From the NCBI GenBank assembly GCA_025352565.1, contig JANXTF010000099.1, positions 1-64,000 on the forward strand: a stretch of DNA of 64,000 nt. The letters run 5' to 3'. Source of the stretch: Rhodospirillales bacterium (GTDB lineage: Bacteria; Pseudomonadota; Alphaproteobacteria; Acetobacterales; Acetobacteraceae). Positions within the stretch are counted from its first letter, which is position 1, and every line of letters begins with the position of its first letter. The notes beneath the pieces are model-generated. The model was not told where the DNA came from, ran no database searches, and saw only the letters and a program-made list of their open reading frames with translations. Shown piece after piece: positions 35,908-45,641 of this stretch. The translations under genes were made by a program, and so were the position numbers.

Positions 35908-36110
35908 GGGGCGGTTGGGAAATTCGTGTTTGAGGGTGCGGGCGAGGTTGAGCTGCGGCTCGTGATCGCGCGACGCCTTGCCGGCTGTATCCTCGACCGG
36001 CGGGCTCCTGGTCGCAACCTCGCGGCCTTCGCGCCCATCCGCGACCCGGTCGGGCCGCTGCTGTCGGGGCGCGAGCGGATGCGGGCCGATGCGACGGCGT
36101 GCAAGGCGGC

Positions 36111-37085
36111 CTACCAGCCCTGTGTCGCGATATCGCGGGCGAAATAGGTCAGGATCAAATCCGCCCCCGCCCGCTTGAACGCGCCCAGGGTCTCGCGCAC
36201 CACCGGCCGCTCGTCGATCGCACCCGCCGCCGCCGCCAGCTTGATCATCGCGTACTCTCCGCTCACCTGGTACACCGCCAGCGGCAGCAAAGTGCGTTCG
36301 CGGATGCGGGCGAGCACGTCGAGATAGGGCAGGCCGGGCTTGACCATCAGCATGTCGGCCCCCTCCGCCTCGTCGAGCATCGACTCGCGGATCGCCTCGC
36401 GGCCGTTCATCGGGTCCATCTGGTAGGTCTTGCGGTCGCTGCCTTTCAAATCGCAGCCGCTGGCGGCGCGGAACGGGCCGTAGAACGCCGACGCGAACTT
36501 GGTGGAATAGGCCATCACCGGCGTGTGGGCATGGCCGCCGCCGTCCAGCGCCGCGCGGATGGCGGCGATCTGGCCGTCCATCATGGCCGAGGGCGCAATG
36601 ATGTCGGCCCCGGCATTGGCGGTATTCACGGCCTGGCGCGCGAGGTTCGCCACCGTCGCGTCGTTGTCCACACGCCCGTGCGCGATCACGCCGCAATGGC
36701 CGTGGTCGGTGTATTCGCAGAAACAAATGTCCGGGATCACCACCAGCTCGGGCGCCGCGCGCTTGGCGGCACGCACCATCCGCGCCACCAGCCCGTCCTC
36801 GCGCCATGCATCGCTGCCGGTGTCGTCCTTGCGGTGGGAGATGCCGAACAGCATCAGAGCCTTCACGCCGTCGCGCGCGATCGCCGCCACCGCGCGTTCG
36901 AGGTCGCGTTCGGGGATGCGCGACACGCCCGGCATGGACGAAATCGGGACCGGCGCGTCAATCGCCTCCTCGACGAAGATCGGGTAGATCAGGTCGTCCA
37001 TCGTCACGCGCGTCTCGCACACCAGCCCGCGCAGGGCTTCGGTGCCGCGGAGGCGGCGCAGTCTCGTGGCGGGAAAGGCTTGCAT
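36111..37085 (-). CDS. hemB: Delta-aminolevulinic acid dehydratase
   Basis: Condenses two 5-aminolevulinates to porphobilinogen in heme synthesis. The 324-residue protein has both active-site lysines, in [14 protein letters not shown] and [10 protein letters not shown]. The metal region reads [14 protein letters not shown] with three cysteines, the zinc-binding form; many alphaproteobacteria instead have Asp-rich magnesium forms. ATG 37085 begins [13 protein letters not shown], typical of the family. It is divergent from a cytochrome c gene across 230 bases holding a strong hairpin. Confidence 0.95.
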   Translation of the reverse strand: MQAFPATRLRRLRGTEALRGLVCETRVTMDDLIYPIFVEEAIDAPVPISSMPGVSRIPERDLERAVAAIARDGVKALMLFGISHRKDDTGSDAWREDGLVARMVRAAKRAAPELVVIPDICFCEYTDHGHCGVIAHGRVDNDATVANLARQAVNTANAGADIIAPSAMMDGQIAAIRAALDGGGHAHTPVMAYSTKFASAFYGPFRAASGCDLKGSDRKTYQMDPMNGREAIRESMLDEAEGADMLMVKPGLPYLDVLARIRERTLLPLAVYQVSGEYAMIKLAAAAGAIDERPVVRETLGAFKRAGADLILTYFARDIATQGW

Positions 37086-37199
37086 CGGGCGACCTCCGGT
37101 TGCGGCACGCGGCGATGGTAGCGGCAACCAACCTCGACAGAAACCGCGCGCGCTGCCCCTCAGCTCAGCCGCGCCGCCGCGGCCCGCCGGGAAACCTGC

Positions 37200-37232
37200 G
37201 GCCCCGGCCCGGTGAAAAGCCGGGTCGGGGCC
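37200..37232. other. Strong 13-bp hairpin between hemB and cytochrome c gene
   Basis: GGCCCCGGCCCGG (37200-37212) pairs with CCGGGTCGGGGCC (37220-37232) through 13 pairs including one G-T, closing a 7-base loop. The 12-mer GACAGAAACCGC occurs on each side, at 37136-37147 and 37255-37266. It lies upstream of both divergent genes, so it could act in either 5' leader. Confidence 0.6.
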
Positions 37233-37315
37233 ATACCCCGAGCGAGAGATCGTTGACAGAAACCGCTCCTGCCGCCATGTGCCGATGACGGGATGCACTT
37301 GCGATCGGAGACTTC

Positions 37316-37861
37316 ATGGATAGCTTGGAACTCAACAAGGCATGTGCCGCCGTGCTCGTGGCGGGGATCGCCTTCATGGGAGCCAGCCTGATCGGTGACG
37401 CTCTGGTCAGCCCCCACAAGCTCGCCAAGACCGCCTATCAGGTCGAACTGCCTGAAGCCGCCAAGCCGGGCGGCGAGGCGGCGGCGCCGGAGCCTCCGGT
37501 GGCGCTCTTGCTCGCCTCGGCCGATCCGGCACGCGGCGAGGCCGGCGTGAAGGCGCAAGGCTGCGTTGCGTGCCACAGCTTCAACGAGGGCGGCAAGGCG
37601 GGCGTGGGGCCGAATTTGTATGGCGTCGTCGGACAGGCCCATGGCCGTATGGCCGGCTATGCCTACTCGGCCGCGCTGAAGGGCAAGGCCGGCGCCTGGA
37701 CCTACGAGGCGCTGAACGAGTGGCTCAAGAAGCCAAGCGCCTATGCCCCCGGCACCAAGATGAGCTACGCGGGCCTCGCCGATCCCAAGAAGCGCGCGGA
37801 CATCATCGACTATCTGCACACACTGGCCGCCAAGCCCGAGCCGCTGCCGCCCGCGCCGTAA
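37316..37861 (+). CDS. Membrane-anchored class I cytochrome c (CycM/c552-like)
   Basis: A 181-residue c-type cytochrome. The N-terminus (residues 8-30) is an uncleaved signal anchor, followed by an Ala/Pro/Glu linker (about 45-65) and a heme domain. The heme site is GCVACHSF (about residues 82-88), with distal Met in PGTKMSYAGL. It probably shuttles electrons from the bc1 complex to the aa3 oxidase, as CycM does. ATG 37316 has CGGAG 5 bases upstream. It is divergent from hemB. Confidence 0.92.
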   Translation: MDSLELNKACAAVLVAGIAFMGASLIGDALVSPHKLAKTAYQVELPEAAKPGGEAAAPEPPVALLLASADPARGEAGVKAQGCVACHSFNEGGKAGVGPNLYGVVGQAHGRMAGYAYSAALKGKAGAWTYEALNEWLKKPSAYAPGTKMSYAGLADPKKRADIIDYLHTLAAKPEPLPPAP

Positions 37862-37915
37862 CACGCGTCTCGCCGGCGCGCCGCGTCGGCGATGCCGCGT
37901 TGTGTCGCGCGGGGC

Positions 37916-39586
37916 TCAGAAAAGCCCGTCGATCTCGCCGGCCTGGTTGAGGCCGATCGAGTCGGCGGCCGGGACGCGGGGCAGGCCGGGCATGGTCATG
38001 ATGTCGCCGGTGACCACCACGACGAAGCCGGCGCCGGCCGAGAGCCGCACGTCGCGGACCGGCAGCACATGGCCCTCGGGCGCGCCGAGCAGCGCCGGGT
38101 CCGCACTGAAGCTGTACTGGGTTTTGGCGATGCAGATCGGCAGATGACCGAAGCCGGCCTCGGTGAAGCGTTGCAGCTTCTTGGCGGCGGCGGCCGGGAT
38201 CGATACCGAGCCCGCGCCGTATATTTCAGTGGCGATCGTGCGGATTTTGGCGGCCAGCGGCATCGCGTCGGGATAGAGCGGGCGGAAGGCGGCGGTTTTG
38301 TCGGCGATCTTGCGGCGGACGGCCTGCGCCAGGTCGGCCGCGCCGGCCGCGCCGTCGGACCAGTGGGTGCACAGGAACACCTCGACGCCCTGGTCGGCCA
38401 TGGCCGCGCGCACGACCCCGATCTCGGCATCGGTGTCGGAGGTGAAGCGGTTCATCGCCACCAGCACGGGCAGGCCGAACTTCGCCATGTTGGCGGCGTG
38501 ACGGCGTAAATTCGCGACGCCCCGGCGCACCGCCTCGGTGTCCTCGCGGCCGAGATCGGCTTTCGCGACGCCACCATGCATCTTCAGCGCCCGTGCGGTG
38601 GCGACGATGACGGCGCAGGAGGGGGCCAGGCCGGCGGAGCGGCATTTGATGTTGAGGAACTTCTCGCCGCCGAGATCGGCGCCGAAGCCTGCCTCGGTCA
38701 CCACGATGTCGGCGAGCTTGAGCCCGAGGCGGGTCGCCATGACGGAGTTGCAGCCATGGGCGATGTTGGCGAACGGCCCGCCATGGACCAGGGCGGGCGA
38801 GCCTTCCAACGTCTGCACGATGTTGGGCATCAGCGCGTCGCGCAGCAGCGCGGCCATGGCGCCGTTCGCCTTCAGGTCGCGCGCGGTGACCAGCGAGTGG
38901 TCGCGCCGCGACCCCACGACCATGCGGCCGAGGCGGTCCTGGAGATCGGCCGGGTCGCGTGCCAGGCAGAATACCGCCATCACCTCGGAGGCCACCGTGA
39001 TGTCAAAGCCCGCCTCGCGCGGGGAGCCGTTGGTGCCGCCGCCGAGGCCGATGACGATTTCGCGCAGCGCGCGGTCGTTCATGTCGAGCGCCCGGCGCCA
39101 AGTGACGCGGCGCGGGTCGAGCCCGATGGCGTTGCCCCAGAACAGATGGTTGTCGAGCAGCGCCGAGAGCAGGTTGTTGGCCGAGGTGATGGCGTGGAAA
39201 TCGCCGGTGAAATGCAGATTGATCTCGTCCATCGGCGCCACCTGCGCCCGCCCCCCCCCGGTCGCGCCGCCCTTCATGCCGAAGCAGGGTCCGAGGCTCG
39301 GTTCGCGCAGGCAGATCATGGTGTCGGCGCCGGATGCGCGCAGGGCGTCGCCGAGGCCGATGGTGGTGGTGGTTTTCCCCTCGCCGGCGGCGGTGGGGCT
39401 GATGCCGGTGACCAGCACGAGCGCGCCGTCCGGGCGGCTTTCCAGCGAGTCGATGAACGGGAAGCCGATCTTGGCCTTGAAGCGGCCGTATGGCTCCAGC
39501 GCGTCCGCCGGGATGCCGGCGCTGGCGGCGATCTCGGCGATCGGGCGCAGCGTGGCGGCGCGGGCGATCTCCAGGTCCGACGCCAT
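37916..39586 (-). CDS. fhs: Formate-tetrahydrofolate ligase
   Basis: Makes 10-formyl-THF from formate, THF and ATP. The 556-residue protein has the P-loop [51 protein letters not shown] and [11 protein letters not shown] in family order. A run of nine G on the coding strand (39251-39259) lies in frame and does not disrupt it. ATG 39586 shares one base with the stop of the PhnW-like aminotransferase, so expression is coupled. The product feeds purine synthesis and one-carbon pools. Confidence 0.97.
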   Translation of the reverse strand: MASDLEIARAATLRPIAEIAASAGIPADALEPYGRFKAKIGFPFIDSLESRPDGALVLVTGISPTAAGEGKTTTTIGLGDALRASGADTMICLREPSLGPCFGMKGGATGGGRAQVAPMDEINLHFTGDFHAITSANNLLSALLDNHLFWGNAIGLDPRRVTWRRALDMNDRALREIVIGLGGGTNGSPREAGFDITVASEVMAVFCLARDPADLQDRLGRMVVGSRRDHSLVTARDLKANGAMAALLRDALMPNIVQTLEGSPALVHGGPFANIAHGCNSVMATRLGLKLADIVVTEAGFGADLGGEKFLNIKCRSAGLAPSCAVIVATARALKMHGGVAKADLGREDTEAVRRGVANLRRHAANMAKFGLPVLVAMNRFTSDTDAEIGVVRAAMADQGVEVFLCTHWSDGAAGAADLAQAVRRKIADKTAAFRPLYPDAMPLAAKIRTIATEIYGAGSVSIPAAAAKKLQRFTEAGFGHLPICIAKTQYSFSADPALLGAPEGHVLPVRDVRLSAGAGFVVVVTGDIMTMPGLPRVPAADSIGLNQAGEIDGLF

Positions 39587-40713
39587 TATGCGGCAACCCG
39601 GATGGGGGCGCGGTTTCGGATGCCCATTTCTCGCAACGCGGCGTCGGCGGCAGCCACAAACCCCGCCATGTCGGCGGGTGTGACGGCGCCGATGCAGCCG
39701 ACGCGGAAGCTCGGGGCCGCCGTGTTGTGGAAATTGCTGATGAGGAAGCCGCGCGCCTTCAGGGCGTCCACGAAACGCTGGAGGTTCCAGGCCGCATCGG
39801 CGGGCGATGCGACGTTGAGCACGATGGGCCCCTGGGCCTGGAGCGGCAGACAGGGCTCGAGGCCGAGGCCGATCATGCCTTGGTGGAGCGTATCGGCATT
39901 GGCGCGGTAGCGGGCGAGGCGGGCTGCCTGGCCGCCCTCGGCGTCGAACAGGTCGAGCGCCACATCGAGGCTGGCAAGCACCTGGGCGGCGGGCGTGAAG
40001 CGGAACGTCCCCGCGCCGGCGCGCTGCGTGTGCGCGTGGATGTCGGAGAGATCGAACGACCAGCTGCCGGCATTGCCGGCCGATGCGACGAGCCGGGCGA
40101 TGTTGGCGACCGCGAACGACATGCCGGGCATACCTTCTAAGCATTTGTTCGCGGTGAACACGACGGCGTCGAGTTCGGGGTGGTCCGACACATCGAGGGG
40201 CAGGGCGCCGAAGGCGGAGACGGCATCGAGGATCATGCGGCGGCCGGCTTCACGCACCACGGCGCCGATCGCCGCCGGGTCGTGGATCATGCCGGAGCTG
40301 GTCTCGCTGTACACCAGGCCGAGATGGCTGATGGCAGGGTTGGCGGCGAGCGCCGCGGCAACCGATCCGGGCGAGGCATGGGCACCGTCGGCCACCGGCA
40401 ATTCGATCGCGATGCGGCCGGCCTCGCGCGCAAGGCGTACCATGCGCTCGGCGTAGCTGCCGGTAAGGGGCACCAGGATGGTGCCGCCCGGGGGCACGAA
40501 GGTGCGGAGCGCCGCTTCGGTCGCGAAATGGCCGCAGCCTTGCAGGGCCAGGGTGGCATGGGTGTCCGGGTCGCCATGCGCCACGGCCAGCAGGCGCTGC
40601 TTGACGCGGGCGTTCAGGGCGCGAAATTCGAGGTCCCACGGCGCGAGGTCCTGCGCCATGGCGGCGCGGACGAGCGGGCTGGTGGTGACCGGGCCGGGGA
40701 TCAGCAGTTTCAT
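39586..40713 (-). CDS. PhnW-like aminotransferase (2-aminoethylphosphonate-pyruvate type)
   Basis: A 375-residue fold-type I PLP aminotransferase of class V. It resembles PhnW along its length: [16 protein letters not shown] at the start, [41 protein letters not shown], and the PLP lysine in [16 protein letters not shown]. PhnW converts 2-aminoethylphosphonate and pyruvate to phosphonoacetaldehyde and alanine, but no phnX follows. Instead fhs overlaps it, so a serine, glycine or other one-carbon-linked amine is conceivable. ATG 40713 is preferred because GAGG lies 6 bases upstream. Confidence 0.75.
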   Translation of the reverse strand: MKLLIPGPVTTSPLVRAAMAQDLAPWDLEFRALNARVKQRLLAVAHGDPDTHATLALQGCGHFATEAALRTFVPPGGTILVPLTGSYAERMVRLAREAGRIAIELPVADGAHASPGSVAAALAANPAISHLGLVYSETSSGMIHDPAAIGAVVREAGRRMILDAVSAFGALPLDVSDHPELDAVVFTANKCLEGMPGMSFAVANIARLVASAGNAGSWSFDLSDIHAHTQRAGAGTFRFTPAAQVLASLDVALDLFDAEGGQAARLARYRANADTLHQGMIGLGLEPCLPLQAQGPIVLNVASPADAAWNLQRFVDALKARGFLISNFHNTAAPSFRVGCIGAVTPADMAGFVAAADAALREMGIRNRAPIRVAA

Positions 40714-40805
40714 CATGGACCTCACGAACGAGGCGCAGCAATCGCATGGCGGGCCGAGCGAATCCAGGGTCTGGAAGGCAGCCGCCGTGCTGCTATGCTG
40801 CGGCG

Positions 40806-41207
40806 ATGCAGTCGATCCTCTCCTTGCCCGCGTGGATGCCCTGGTGGGTGCCGCTGATTGTCGCCGTGCCGGTCCTGCTGTGGGGCGTGGTGTTCCTGCT
40901 GATGCCGTTCAGCGTGTTCGGCCTGAAGGCGCGGCTGGAAAGCGTGGAGGCGCGGCTGGATGAAATTCAAGGCGAAATCCGCGGCTTGGCGCTGCGCCTG
41001 CCCGAGCCTGGGCTGCCCGAGCCTGGGCGACCGGAGTTTGCCCGACCGGCGCTTTCACCCGAGGATGCCTATGGGACGCCGCCGCGCCCGCGCGGCGAGC
41101 CGGGCAGGCCGCCCATTCCGCCGGCGCCGATCGCCGTACCCATGCAAGGCGGGGCGGCGCCGCGCTTTTCCGGGCGGGCGGAGCCGCGGCTCGATTGGCC
41201 GCGTTGA
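40806..41207 (+). CDS. Membrane-anchored coiled-coil, proline-rich hypothetical protein
   Basis: A 133-residue protein. One hydrophobic helix (residues about 12-36, [20 protein letters not shown]) is followed by a charged coiled coil ([19 protein letters not shown]) and then a Pro/Gly/Arg-rich tail with a short repeat, [14 protein letters not shown] do not recognise the family. It lies 40 bases upstream of nadK on the same strand, and both may be read from one promoter. The tail would face the cytoplasm or periplasm depending on topology, which is unclear. Confidence 0.65.
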   Translation: MQSILSLPAWMPWWVPLIVAVPVLLWGVVFLLMPFSVFGLKARLESVEARLDEIQGEIRGLALRLPEPGLPEPGRPEFARPALSPEDAYGTPPRPRGEPGRPPIPPAPIAVPMQGGAAPRFSGRAEPRLDWPR

Positions 41208-41247
41208 ACTCGGGCGGAACCCGCATCGCTATCCAGGACATGCGGGC

Positions 41248-42045
41248 ATGATCGAGGAACGCGAAGAGGAGACGGCGTTCGGCACCGAGCGCATCGCGTT
41301 CGTGGCGGCGGCCACGGAGCTCGCCACCGGCACGCGCGCCCGGCTGGCCGCGACCTACGGGGATTGTCCGGTCGAGGAGGCGCAGATCGTGGTGTCGCTG
41401 GGTGGCGACGGCTTTATGCTGGAGACGATGCACCGGCTGCTGGGAACCGGCACGCCGGTCTACGGCCTGAATTGCGGTTCGGTCGGGTTCCTGATGAACG
41501 AATTCCTGGAAGGCGACCTGCGCGCGCGGCTCGGCCAGGCGAAGGCCGCGATGCTGCATCCGCTACGGATGCACGCGGTGACCGTGACGGGGCGGGTGGA
41601 GGAGGCGCTGGCGCTGAACGAGGTGGCGCTGCTGCGGCAATTCCGCCAGACCGCCAAGATCCGCATCAGCGTCGATGGGAGAGTTCGGCTGCCGGAGCTG
41701 ATCTGCGATGGCATCCTGGTCTCCACGCCGGCCGGCTCGACAGCCTATAATCTGTCGGCGCACGGCCCGATCGTGCCGCTTTCGGCTAATCTGCTGCCCA
41801 TGACCCCGATCAGCGCGTTCCGTCCGCGCCGGTGGCGGGGGGCCTTGCTGCCGAGCGGGGCCGACGTGCTGTTCGAGGTGCTGGAGACCGAGAAGCGGCC
41901 GGTGGCCGCGGTGGCGGACTTCACCGAGGTGCGCGACGTGGTTTCGGTGGCGATCAGCGAGGATCGGTCGTTGCGGGCGGTGGTGCTGTTCGACCCCGAT
42001 CATGGGCTGTCGGAGCGCATCCTGGCCGAACAATTCACCGTCTGA
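41248..42045 (+). CDS. nadK: NAD kinase
   Basis: Phosphorylates NAD to NADP. The 265-residue protein has the core motifs [12 protein letters not shown] (catalytic Asp), the NE-containing segment [10 protein letters not shown], and [25 protein letters not shown]. The length is on the short side but normal for alphaproteobacteria, which lack an N-terminal extension. ATG 41248 is used. Its 3' end overlaps the convergent enoyl-CoA hydratase gene by 11 bases. Confidence 0.95.
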   Translation: MIEEREEETAFGTERIAFVAAATELATGTRARLAATYGDCPVEEAQIVVSLGGDGFMLETMHRLLGTGTPVYGLNCGSVGFLMNEFLEGDLRARLGQAKAAMLHPLRMHAVTVTGRVEEALALNEVALLRQFRQTAKIRISVDGRVRLPELICDGILVSTPAGSTAYNLSAHGPIVPLSANLLPMTPISAFRPRRWRGALLPSGADVLFEVLETEKRPVAAVADFTEVRDVVSVAISEDRSLRAVVLFDPDHGLSERILAEQFTV

Positions 42046-42817
42046 CGCGCGCGGCGGCGACCGCGTGGCCCACGGCCGGCGAGCGGCGCGTGGCATGCCA
42101 TGCCGCATCCGCCTCGGCAGGATCGAAATCGCCGGCCGCGATGCGGTCGAGCGCCCGCTTCATGCTGTCGATGACCGGGGCGGAGGCGGCCGAGAGCAGG
42201 ACGGCCGCCATGTCGCGGGTGCGGGTCTCGAGGGCCGCGAGGTCTGGCACGATCTCGTCGAGATAGCCGATCCGCAGCATTTCCTGGGCGTCGATCGGCT
42301 GACCGAGCAGGAACAGGCGCTTGGCGGCGCCAAGTCCGAGCCGGGCGACGTAGCGGCGCAGACCGGAGTGGTAGTAATGCAGGCCGAATGTGGCGGCGGG
42401 CATGAGCATGCGGATGCCGCCGACGCCCACCCGGAAGTCGCAGGCGAGGGCGAGGTCGGTGCCGCCGCCGAACACCGGGCCGTTCAGCGCGCAGATGGTG
42501 GGGACCCGGCAGCGCTCCAGCGCGTCGATCATGCGGTCGAGCGCCCCCAGGCCGGCCTCGTCCACGCCCGGTGGCAAGGGGCGGCCGAGGTCGGCGAGGT
42601 CATAGCCGGCGCAGAACGATTTCCCGTCGGCGCGCAGGATGACGGCGCGGATGGTCGCGTCGGACTCGATCGCGGCGAGATGCGCCCCAAGACGGGGAAT
42701 GTCCTCGGGCTCGAGGCGGTTATGGTGGTGCGGCCGGTTGAGCTGGATGGTCGCGAGGCCGTGCGCGACAAGCAGGGTGGGTGGGCCGGGCTGGGCCGTG
42801 GGGGCGGGATCGCTCAA
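42035..42817 (-). CDS. Enoyl-CoA hydratase/isomerase family protein
   Basis: A 260-residue crotonase-fold protein. The first oxyanion-hole region is [11 protein letters not shown] (about residues 66-76) and the second is [19 protein letters not shown] (about 111-129). The usual hydratase Glu after the second glycine block is replaced (GTDLALA), so the exact reaction is unclear; isomerase or other CoA chemistry is possible. The start is TTG 42817 with GGAG 8 bases upstream. It lies between nadK (convergent) and ctrA (same strand, upstream). Confidence 0.85.
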   Translation of the reverse strand: MSDPAPTAQPGPPTLLVAHGLATIQLNRPHHHNRLEPEDIPRLGAHLAAIESDATIRAVILRADGKSFCAGYDLADLGRPLPPGVDEAGLGALDRMIDALERCRVPTICALNGPVFGGGTDLALACDFRVGVGGIRMLMPAATFGLHYYHSGLRRYVARLGLGAAKRLFLLGQPIDAQEMLRIGYLDEIVPDLAALETRTRDMAAVLLSAASAPVIDSMKRALDRIAAGDFDPAEADAAWHATRRSPAVGHAVAAARVRR

Positions 42818-42861
42818 AATTGGACTCCGGCGAGGGATGAGGCGGCGCCAGACGTGCCGCC

Positions 42862-42917
42862 GACCGGGTCACGACGCAAGCATCATCGTGACCGGGTCAC
42901 GACGCAAGCATCATCGG
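42862..42917. repeat. 28-bp tandem duplication at the ctrA stop
   Basis: Two head-to-tail 28-base copies (42862-42889 and 42890-42917) differ at one base. The right copy includes the last codons and the TGA of ctrA; the left copy repeats them just beyond the stop. Confidence 0.9.
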
Positions 42918-43658
42918 ATCGACGGCGCCGAAATCCTTGGCGGCCAGCGGCAGGTCGAACTCGGCACTCGGATAGCCCTGCGCCATGTGCGCGTCGCGGA
43001 TCATGTAGCCCCTTCCCCACACCGTGCCGATCAGATTGTCGGCGCCGGCCTGGGCCAGTTTCTTGCGCAGCTTGCAGATGAAGACGTCGATGATCTTCAT
43101 CTCGGGCTCGTCCATGCCGCCATAAAGGTGATTGAGGAACACCTCCTTGGTCAGCACCATGCCCTTGCGCAGCACGAGCAGTTCGAGGATCGAATATTCC
43201 TTGCCGGTCAGATGCACCTCGCGCCCCGCCACGCTGACTTCACGACTTTCGAGGTTCAGCGCCAGCTCGCCGACCCGCAGCGTCGGCTGGCTGAAGCCTT
43301 TGCTGCGGCGGACGATGGCCTGCATGCGGGCGAGCAACTCCGCGTTGTCGAACGGCTTGCACACGAAATCGTCGGCGCCGGCGCCCAGCGCCCGCACCTT
43401 CGCCTGGGCGCGGGTCAGGCCGGAAAGAATCAGCACCGGCACCTCGACACGGGAGGCGCGCATGCGACGCACGACCTCGTACCCCTCCATGTCCGGCAGC
43501 ATCAGGTCGAGCACGATGAAGTCGTAATCGTAGTGCCGCACCAGTTCGAGGGCTTCCCCGCCGGTATCGGCGTGATCGACGACCGTTCCCCCGACGCGAA
43601 GCACCTGCGCAATCGCCCGAGACGCGATCCGATCGTCTTCGATAAGGAGAACCCGCAT
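42897..43658 (-). CDS. ctrA: Cell-cycle response regulator CtrA
   Basis: A 253-residue OmpR-type regulator. The receiver domain has Asp51 as phospho-acceptor (VLDLMLPDMEGYEV). The winged-helix domain matches CtrA strongly: HLTGKEYSILELL, NHLYGGMDEPEMKIIDVFICKLRKKL (read in parts) and TVWGRGYMIRD. CtrA controls flagellar, cell-cycle and motility genes in alphaproteobacteria. Its tail is longer than in Caulobacter and ends MMLAS instead of the hydrophobic Ala-Ala degradation end, so ClpXP control may differ. It is divergent from fliI across 111 bases. A 28-bp duplication sits at its stop. Confidence 0.95.
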   Translation of the reverse strand: MRVLLIEDDRIASRAIAQVLRVGGTVVDHADTGGEALELVRHYDYDFIVLDLMLPDMEGYEVVRRMRASRVEVPVLILSGLTRAQAKVRALGAGADDFVCKPFDNAELLARMQAIVRRSKGFSQPTLRVGELALNLESREVSVAGREVHLTGKEYSILELLVLRKGMVLTKEVFLNHLYGGMDEPEMKIIDVFICKLRKKLAQAGADNLIGTVWGRGYMIRDAHMAQGYPSAEFDLPLAAKDFGAVDPMMLAS

Positions 43659-43675
43659 TTTCGTGATCCCTATTC

Positions 43676-43690
43676 ACAACCTTGGGTTGT
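43676..43690. promoter_or_regulatory. Palindrome in the ctrA-fliI promoter region
   Basis: ACAACC, a TTG spacer and GGTTGT form a perfect 15-base palindrome 17 bases ahead of the ctrA start. The AT-rich stretch beside it (to about 43735) contains TTGTCA and TACGTT, 17 bases apart in the ctrA direction, a possible promoter. Confidence 0.45.
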
Positions 43691-43769
43691 AACGTAACTC
43701 TCTTTAAACTTTTTGACAACAGAATTAAATGATTCGCGTGCAGGTTGTAGGGCAGGATCGGGTGCGGCC

Positions 43770-45152
43770 ATGGTGATGCAGACGCGAAGCCTAGCGCGAA
43801 GATTGGCCCGCGGGCTGGCCGGGGCGGTGCCGGCGCTGGGGACCTTGCGGGGCAAGGTCACGGCGGTTTCCGGGCTTCGGGTGGAGGTGGCGGGCCTTGG
43901 CCATCATCTGGTGGTGGGCGATCGGGCCTCGCTGCTGTCGCGGGAGGGATGCCCGATCCTGGCCGAAATCGTCGGCGTTTCCGGCGACACCGTGCAAATG
44001 CTGGGGTTCGCCCCGCTTGATGGGCTTGGGCGCGGCAGCGTCGCGGAAATCCAGTTGCTCGGCGCCGCCGTCCGCCAAACCGGGCTGCCCGTCTCGGACG
44101 GATGGATCGGGCGCATCGTGAACCCGCTCGGAGCACCGCTCGACGGGCTCGGCGCGGTGCCGTCCGGTCCCCGGCGCGACCTGCGCGCGGAGCCGCCGCC
44201 CGCGACGCTGCGGGCGCGGCTGGGACCGCGGCTCGATCTGGGGGTGCGGGTGCTCGACACGTTCGCCACCTGCCGCGACGGGCAGCGGCTGGGCCTGTTC
44301 GCGGGCTCGGGCGTCGGCAAGTCCACGCTGCTGGCCATGCTGGCACGCCATACCGCCTGCGACGTGGTGGTGCTGGCGCTGGTGGGCGAGCGCGGGCGCG
44401 AGGTGCGCGAGTTCATCGAGGATGATCTGGGGCCTGACGGGTTGGCCCGTGCCGTCGTGGTGGTGGCAACGTCGGACACGCCGCCGCTGATGCGCCGCGA
44501 GGCGGCCTATGCGGCAATGACCATCGCCGAGCATTTCCGCGACCAGGGACGCAGCGTGCTGCTGCTGATGGACAGCGTCACGCGGTTCTGCTTCGCGCTG
44601 CGCGAGATCGGGCTGTCGGCCGGTGAGCCGCCGGCGACGCGGGGCTATCCGCCCAGCGTGTTCGCCGAATTGCCGCGCCTGCTGGAACGCGCCGGGCCCG
44701 GCCTGGAGCCGTCCACGCCGGATCGCGGCGCGGGCCAGATCACCGGCCTGTTCACCGTGCTGGTGGAGGGCGACGATCACAACGAGCCGGTGGCCGACGC
44801 GGTGCGCGGCATCCTGGACGGGCACATCATCCTGGACCGCCAGATCGCGGAACGGGGCCGCTATCCAGCGGTGGACGTGCTGCGCTCGCTGTCGCGCGTG
44901 GTGCCGGGGTGCAACACGCCCGAGGAGAATGCGCTGACCCGGCGCGCCCGTGCGCTGCTGGCGATGGGTGCGGAGATGGCGGAACTGGTTCGCCTCGGCG
45001 CCTATCAGCCGGGCAGCGACAAGGCGGTGGACGAGGCGATCCGGGTGGCGCCGCGCATCGAGGCGTTCCTGCGCCAGGAGCGCGACGAGCGCACGTCGCG
45101 CGTGGACAGCTTCGCGCTGCTCCGGCGCGCCCTGGACGAGCGCGATGCGTGA
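43770..45152 (+). CDS. fliI: Flagellar export ATPase FliI
   Basis: A 460-residue ATPase that powers flagellar type III export. The Walker A is [16 protein letters not shown] (about residues 182-197), and the Walker B area is SVLLLMDSVTRFCFALREIG. The family start LRGKVTAVSGLRVEV and the IGRIVNPLGAPLDG loop are present. ATG 43770 is used; ATG 43776 is an option. The next gene (fliJ-like) overlaps by 8 bases. Divergent placement from ctrA suggests control by CtrA, although no canonical TTAA-N7-TTAA box was found. Confidence 0.94.
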   Translation: MVMQTRSLARRLARGLAGAVPALGTLRGKVTAVSGLRVEVAGLGHHLVVGDRASLLSREGCPILAEIVGVSGDTVQMLGFAPLDGLGRGSVAEIQLLGAAVRQTGLPVSDGWIGRIVNPLGAPLDGLGAVPSGPRRDLRAEPPPATLRARLGPRLDLGVRVLDTFATCRDGQRLGLFAGSGVGKSTLLAMLARHTACDVVVLALVGERGREVREFIEDDLGPDGLARAVVVVATSDTPPLMRREAAYAAMTIAEHFRDQGRSVLLLMDSVTRFCFALREIGLSAGEPPATRGYPPSVFAELPRLLERAGPGLEPSTPDRGAGQITGLFTVLVEGDDHNEPVADAVRGILDGHIILDRQIAERGRYPAVDVLRSLSRVVPGCNTPEENALTRRARALLAMGAEMAELVRLGAYQPGSDKAVDEAIRVAPRIEAFLRQERDERTSRVDSFALLRRALDERDA

Positions 45153-45570
45153 TCCGCTCAGCTCCCTGCTGCGGTTGCGCCAGATCCGCCTGGACGCCGC
45201 CAGGCTGGCGCTCGCGAACGACACGGCGGCGGAGCGGCGCTGCATCGAAGCGGAGGCCGACGCCCGCGGCGCGATCCGGCGGGAGGAGGCGGCGGCGATG
45301 GCACTCTCGGCGGGCGACGCCGTGGCGGAGGCCTACGCCGCGTGGCTCCCCCACGGACGGCTCGCGGTGCGCCGCGCCGTCGAGGCGCGGGATGTCAGCG
45401 CCGCCGCCCTGGTCACCGCGCGGGCGAAACTGGCGCTTGCCCGCGCCGACATGGAAGCGATCGCATCGGTGATCGAAGGTCGCGTCGCCGGCGCGCGCGC
45501 CATCGTCGAGCGCCGGGCACAGGCGGAAATCGACGAGGTCGCACGTTCGCGGCGAAGCCTCCCTGGCTAG
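45145..45570 (+). CDS. fliJ: FliJ-like coiled-coil flagellar export protein
   Basis: A 141-residue alanine- and arginine-rich protein predicted to be almost all helix. The layout of two long antiparallel helices (residues about 1-60 and 70-135) fits FliJ, the stalk-like partner of FliI. Sequence motifs are weak, as usual for FliJ, so the name rests on its 8-base overlap with fliI and its size. It is followed after 71 bases by ugd. Confidence 0.65.
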   Translation: MRDPLSSLLRLRQIRLDAARLALANDTAAERRCIEAEADARGAIRREEAAAMALSAGDAVAEAYAAWLPHGRLAVRRAVEARDVSAAALVTARAKLALARADMEAIASVIEGRVAGARAIVERRAQAEIDEVARSRRSLPG

Positions 45571-45641
45571 GCCGCGCGACCGGCGGCTGTGGCCAGATCG
45601 GCGGCTTTGTGCTGAAACCGACGCAAAGCCTGGAGGCATTC

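Noticed and set aside
35926-36147. Possible 73-residue protein between the ABC-F gene and hemB
   Set aside because: No ribosome site, no recognisable motif, and it overlaps the hemB end; the gap is 203 bases between convergent genes.
33928-36807. Very long minus-strand open frame continuing upstream of ndk
   Set aside because: It is antisense to the ABC-F gene and in the wrong frame of hemB. Only the ndk part has family motifs.
37200-37232. Hairpin as a transcription terminator
   Set aside because: Both flanking genes read away from it and there is no T-run, so it was kept as an unexplained structure instead.
39251-39259. C-run of nine bases in fhs as a possible frameshift
   Set aside because: The protein keeps the family motif GGATGGG in frame on both sides.
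42862-42917. CRISPR-like repeat
   Set aside because: Only two directly abutting copies without spacers.
43690-43735. Canonical CtrA-binding box TTAA-N7-TTAA near ctrA/fliI
   Set aside because: Two TTAA elements exist but are 17 bases apart, not 7.
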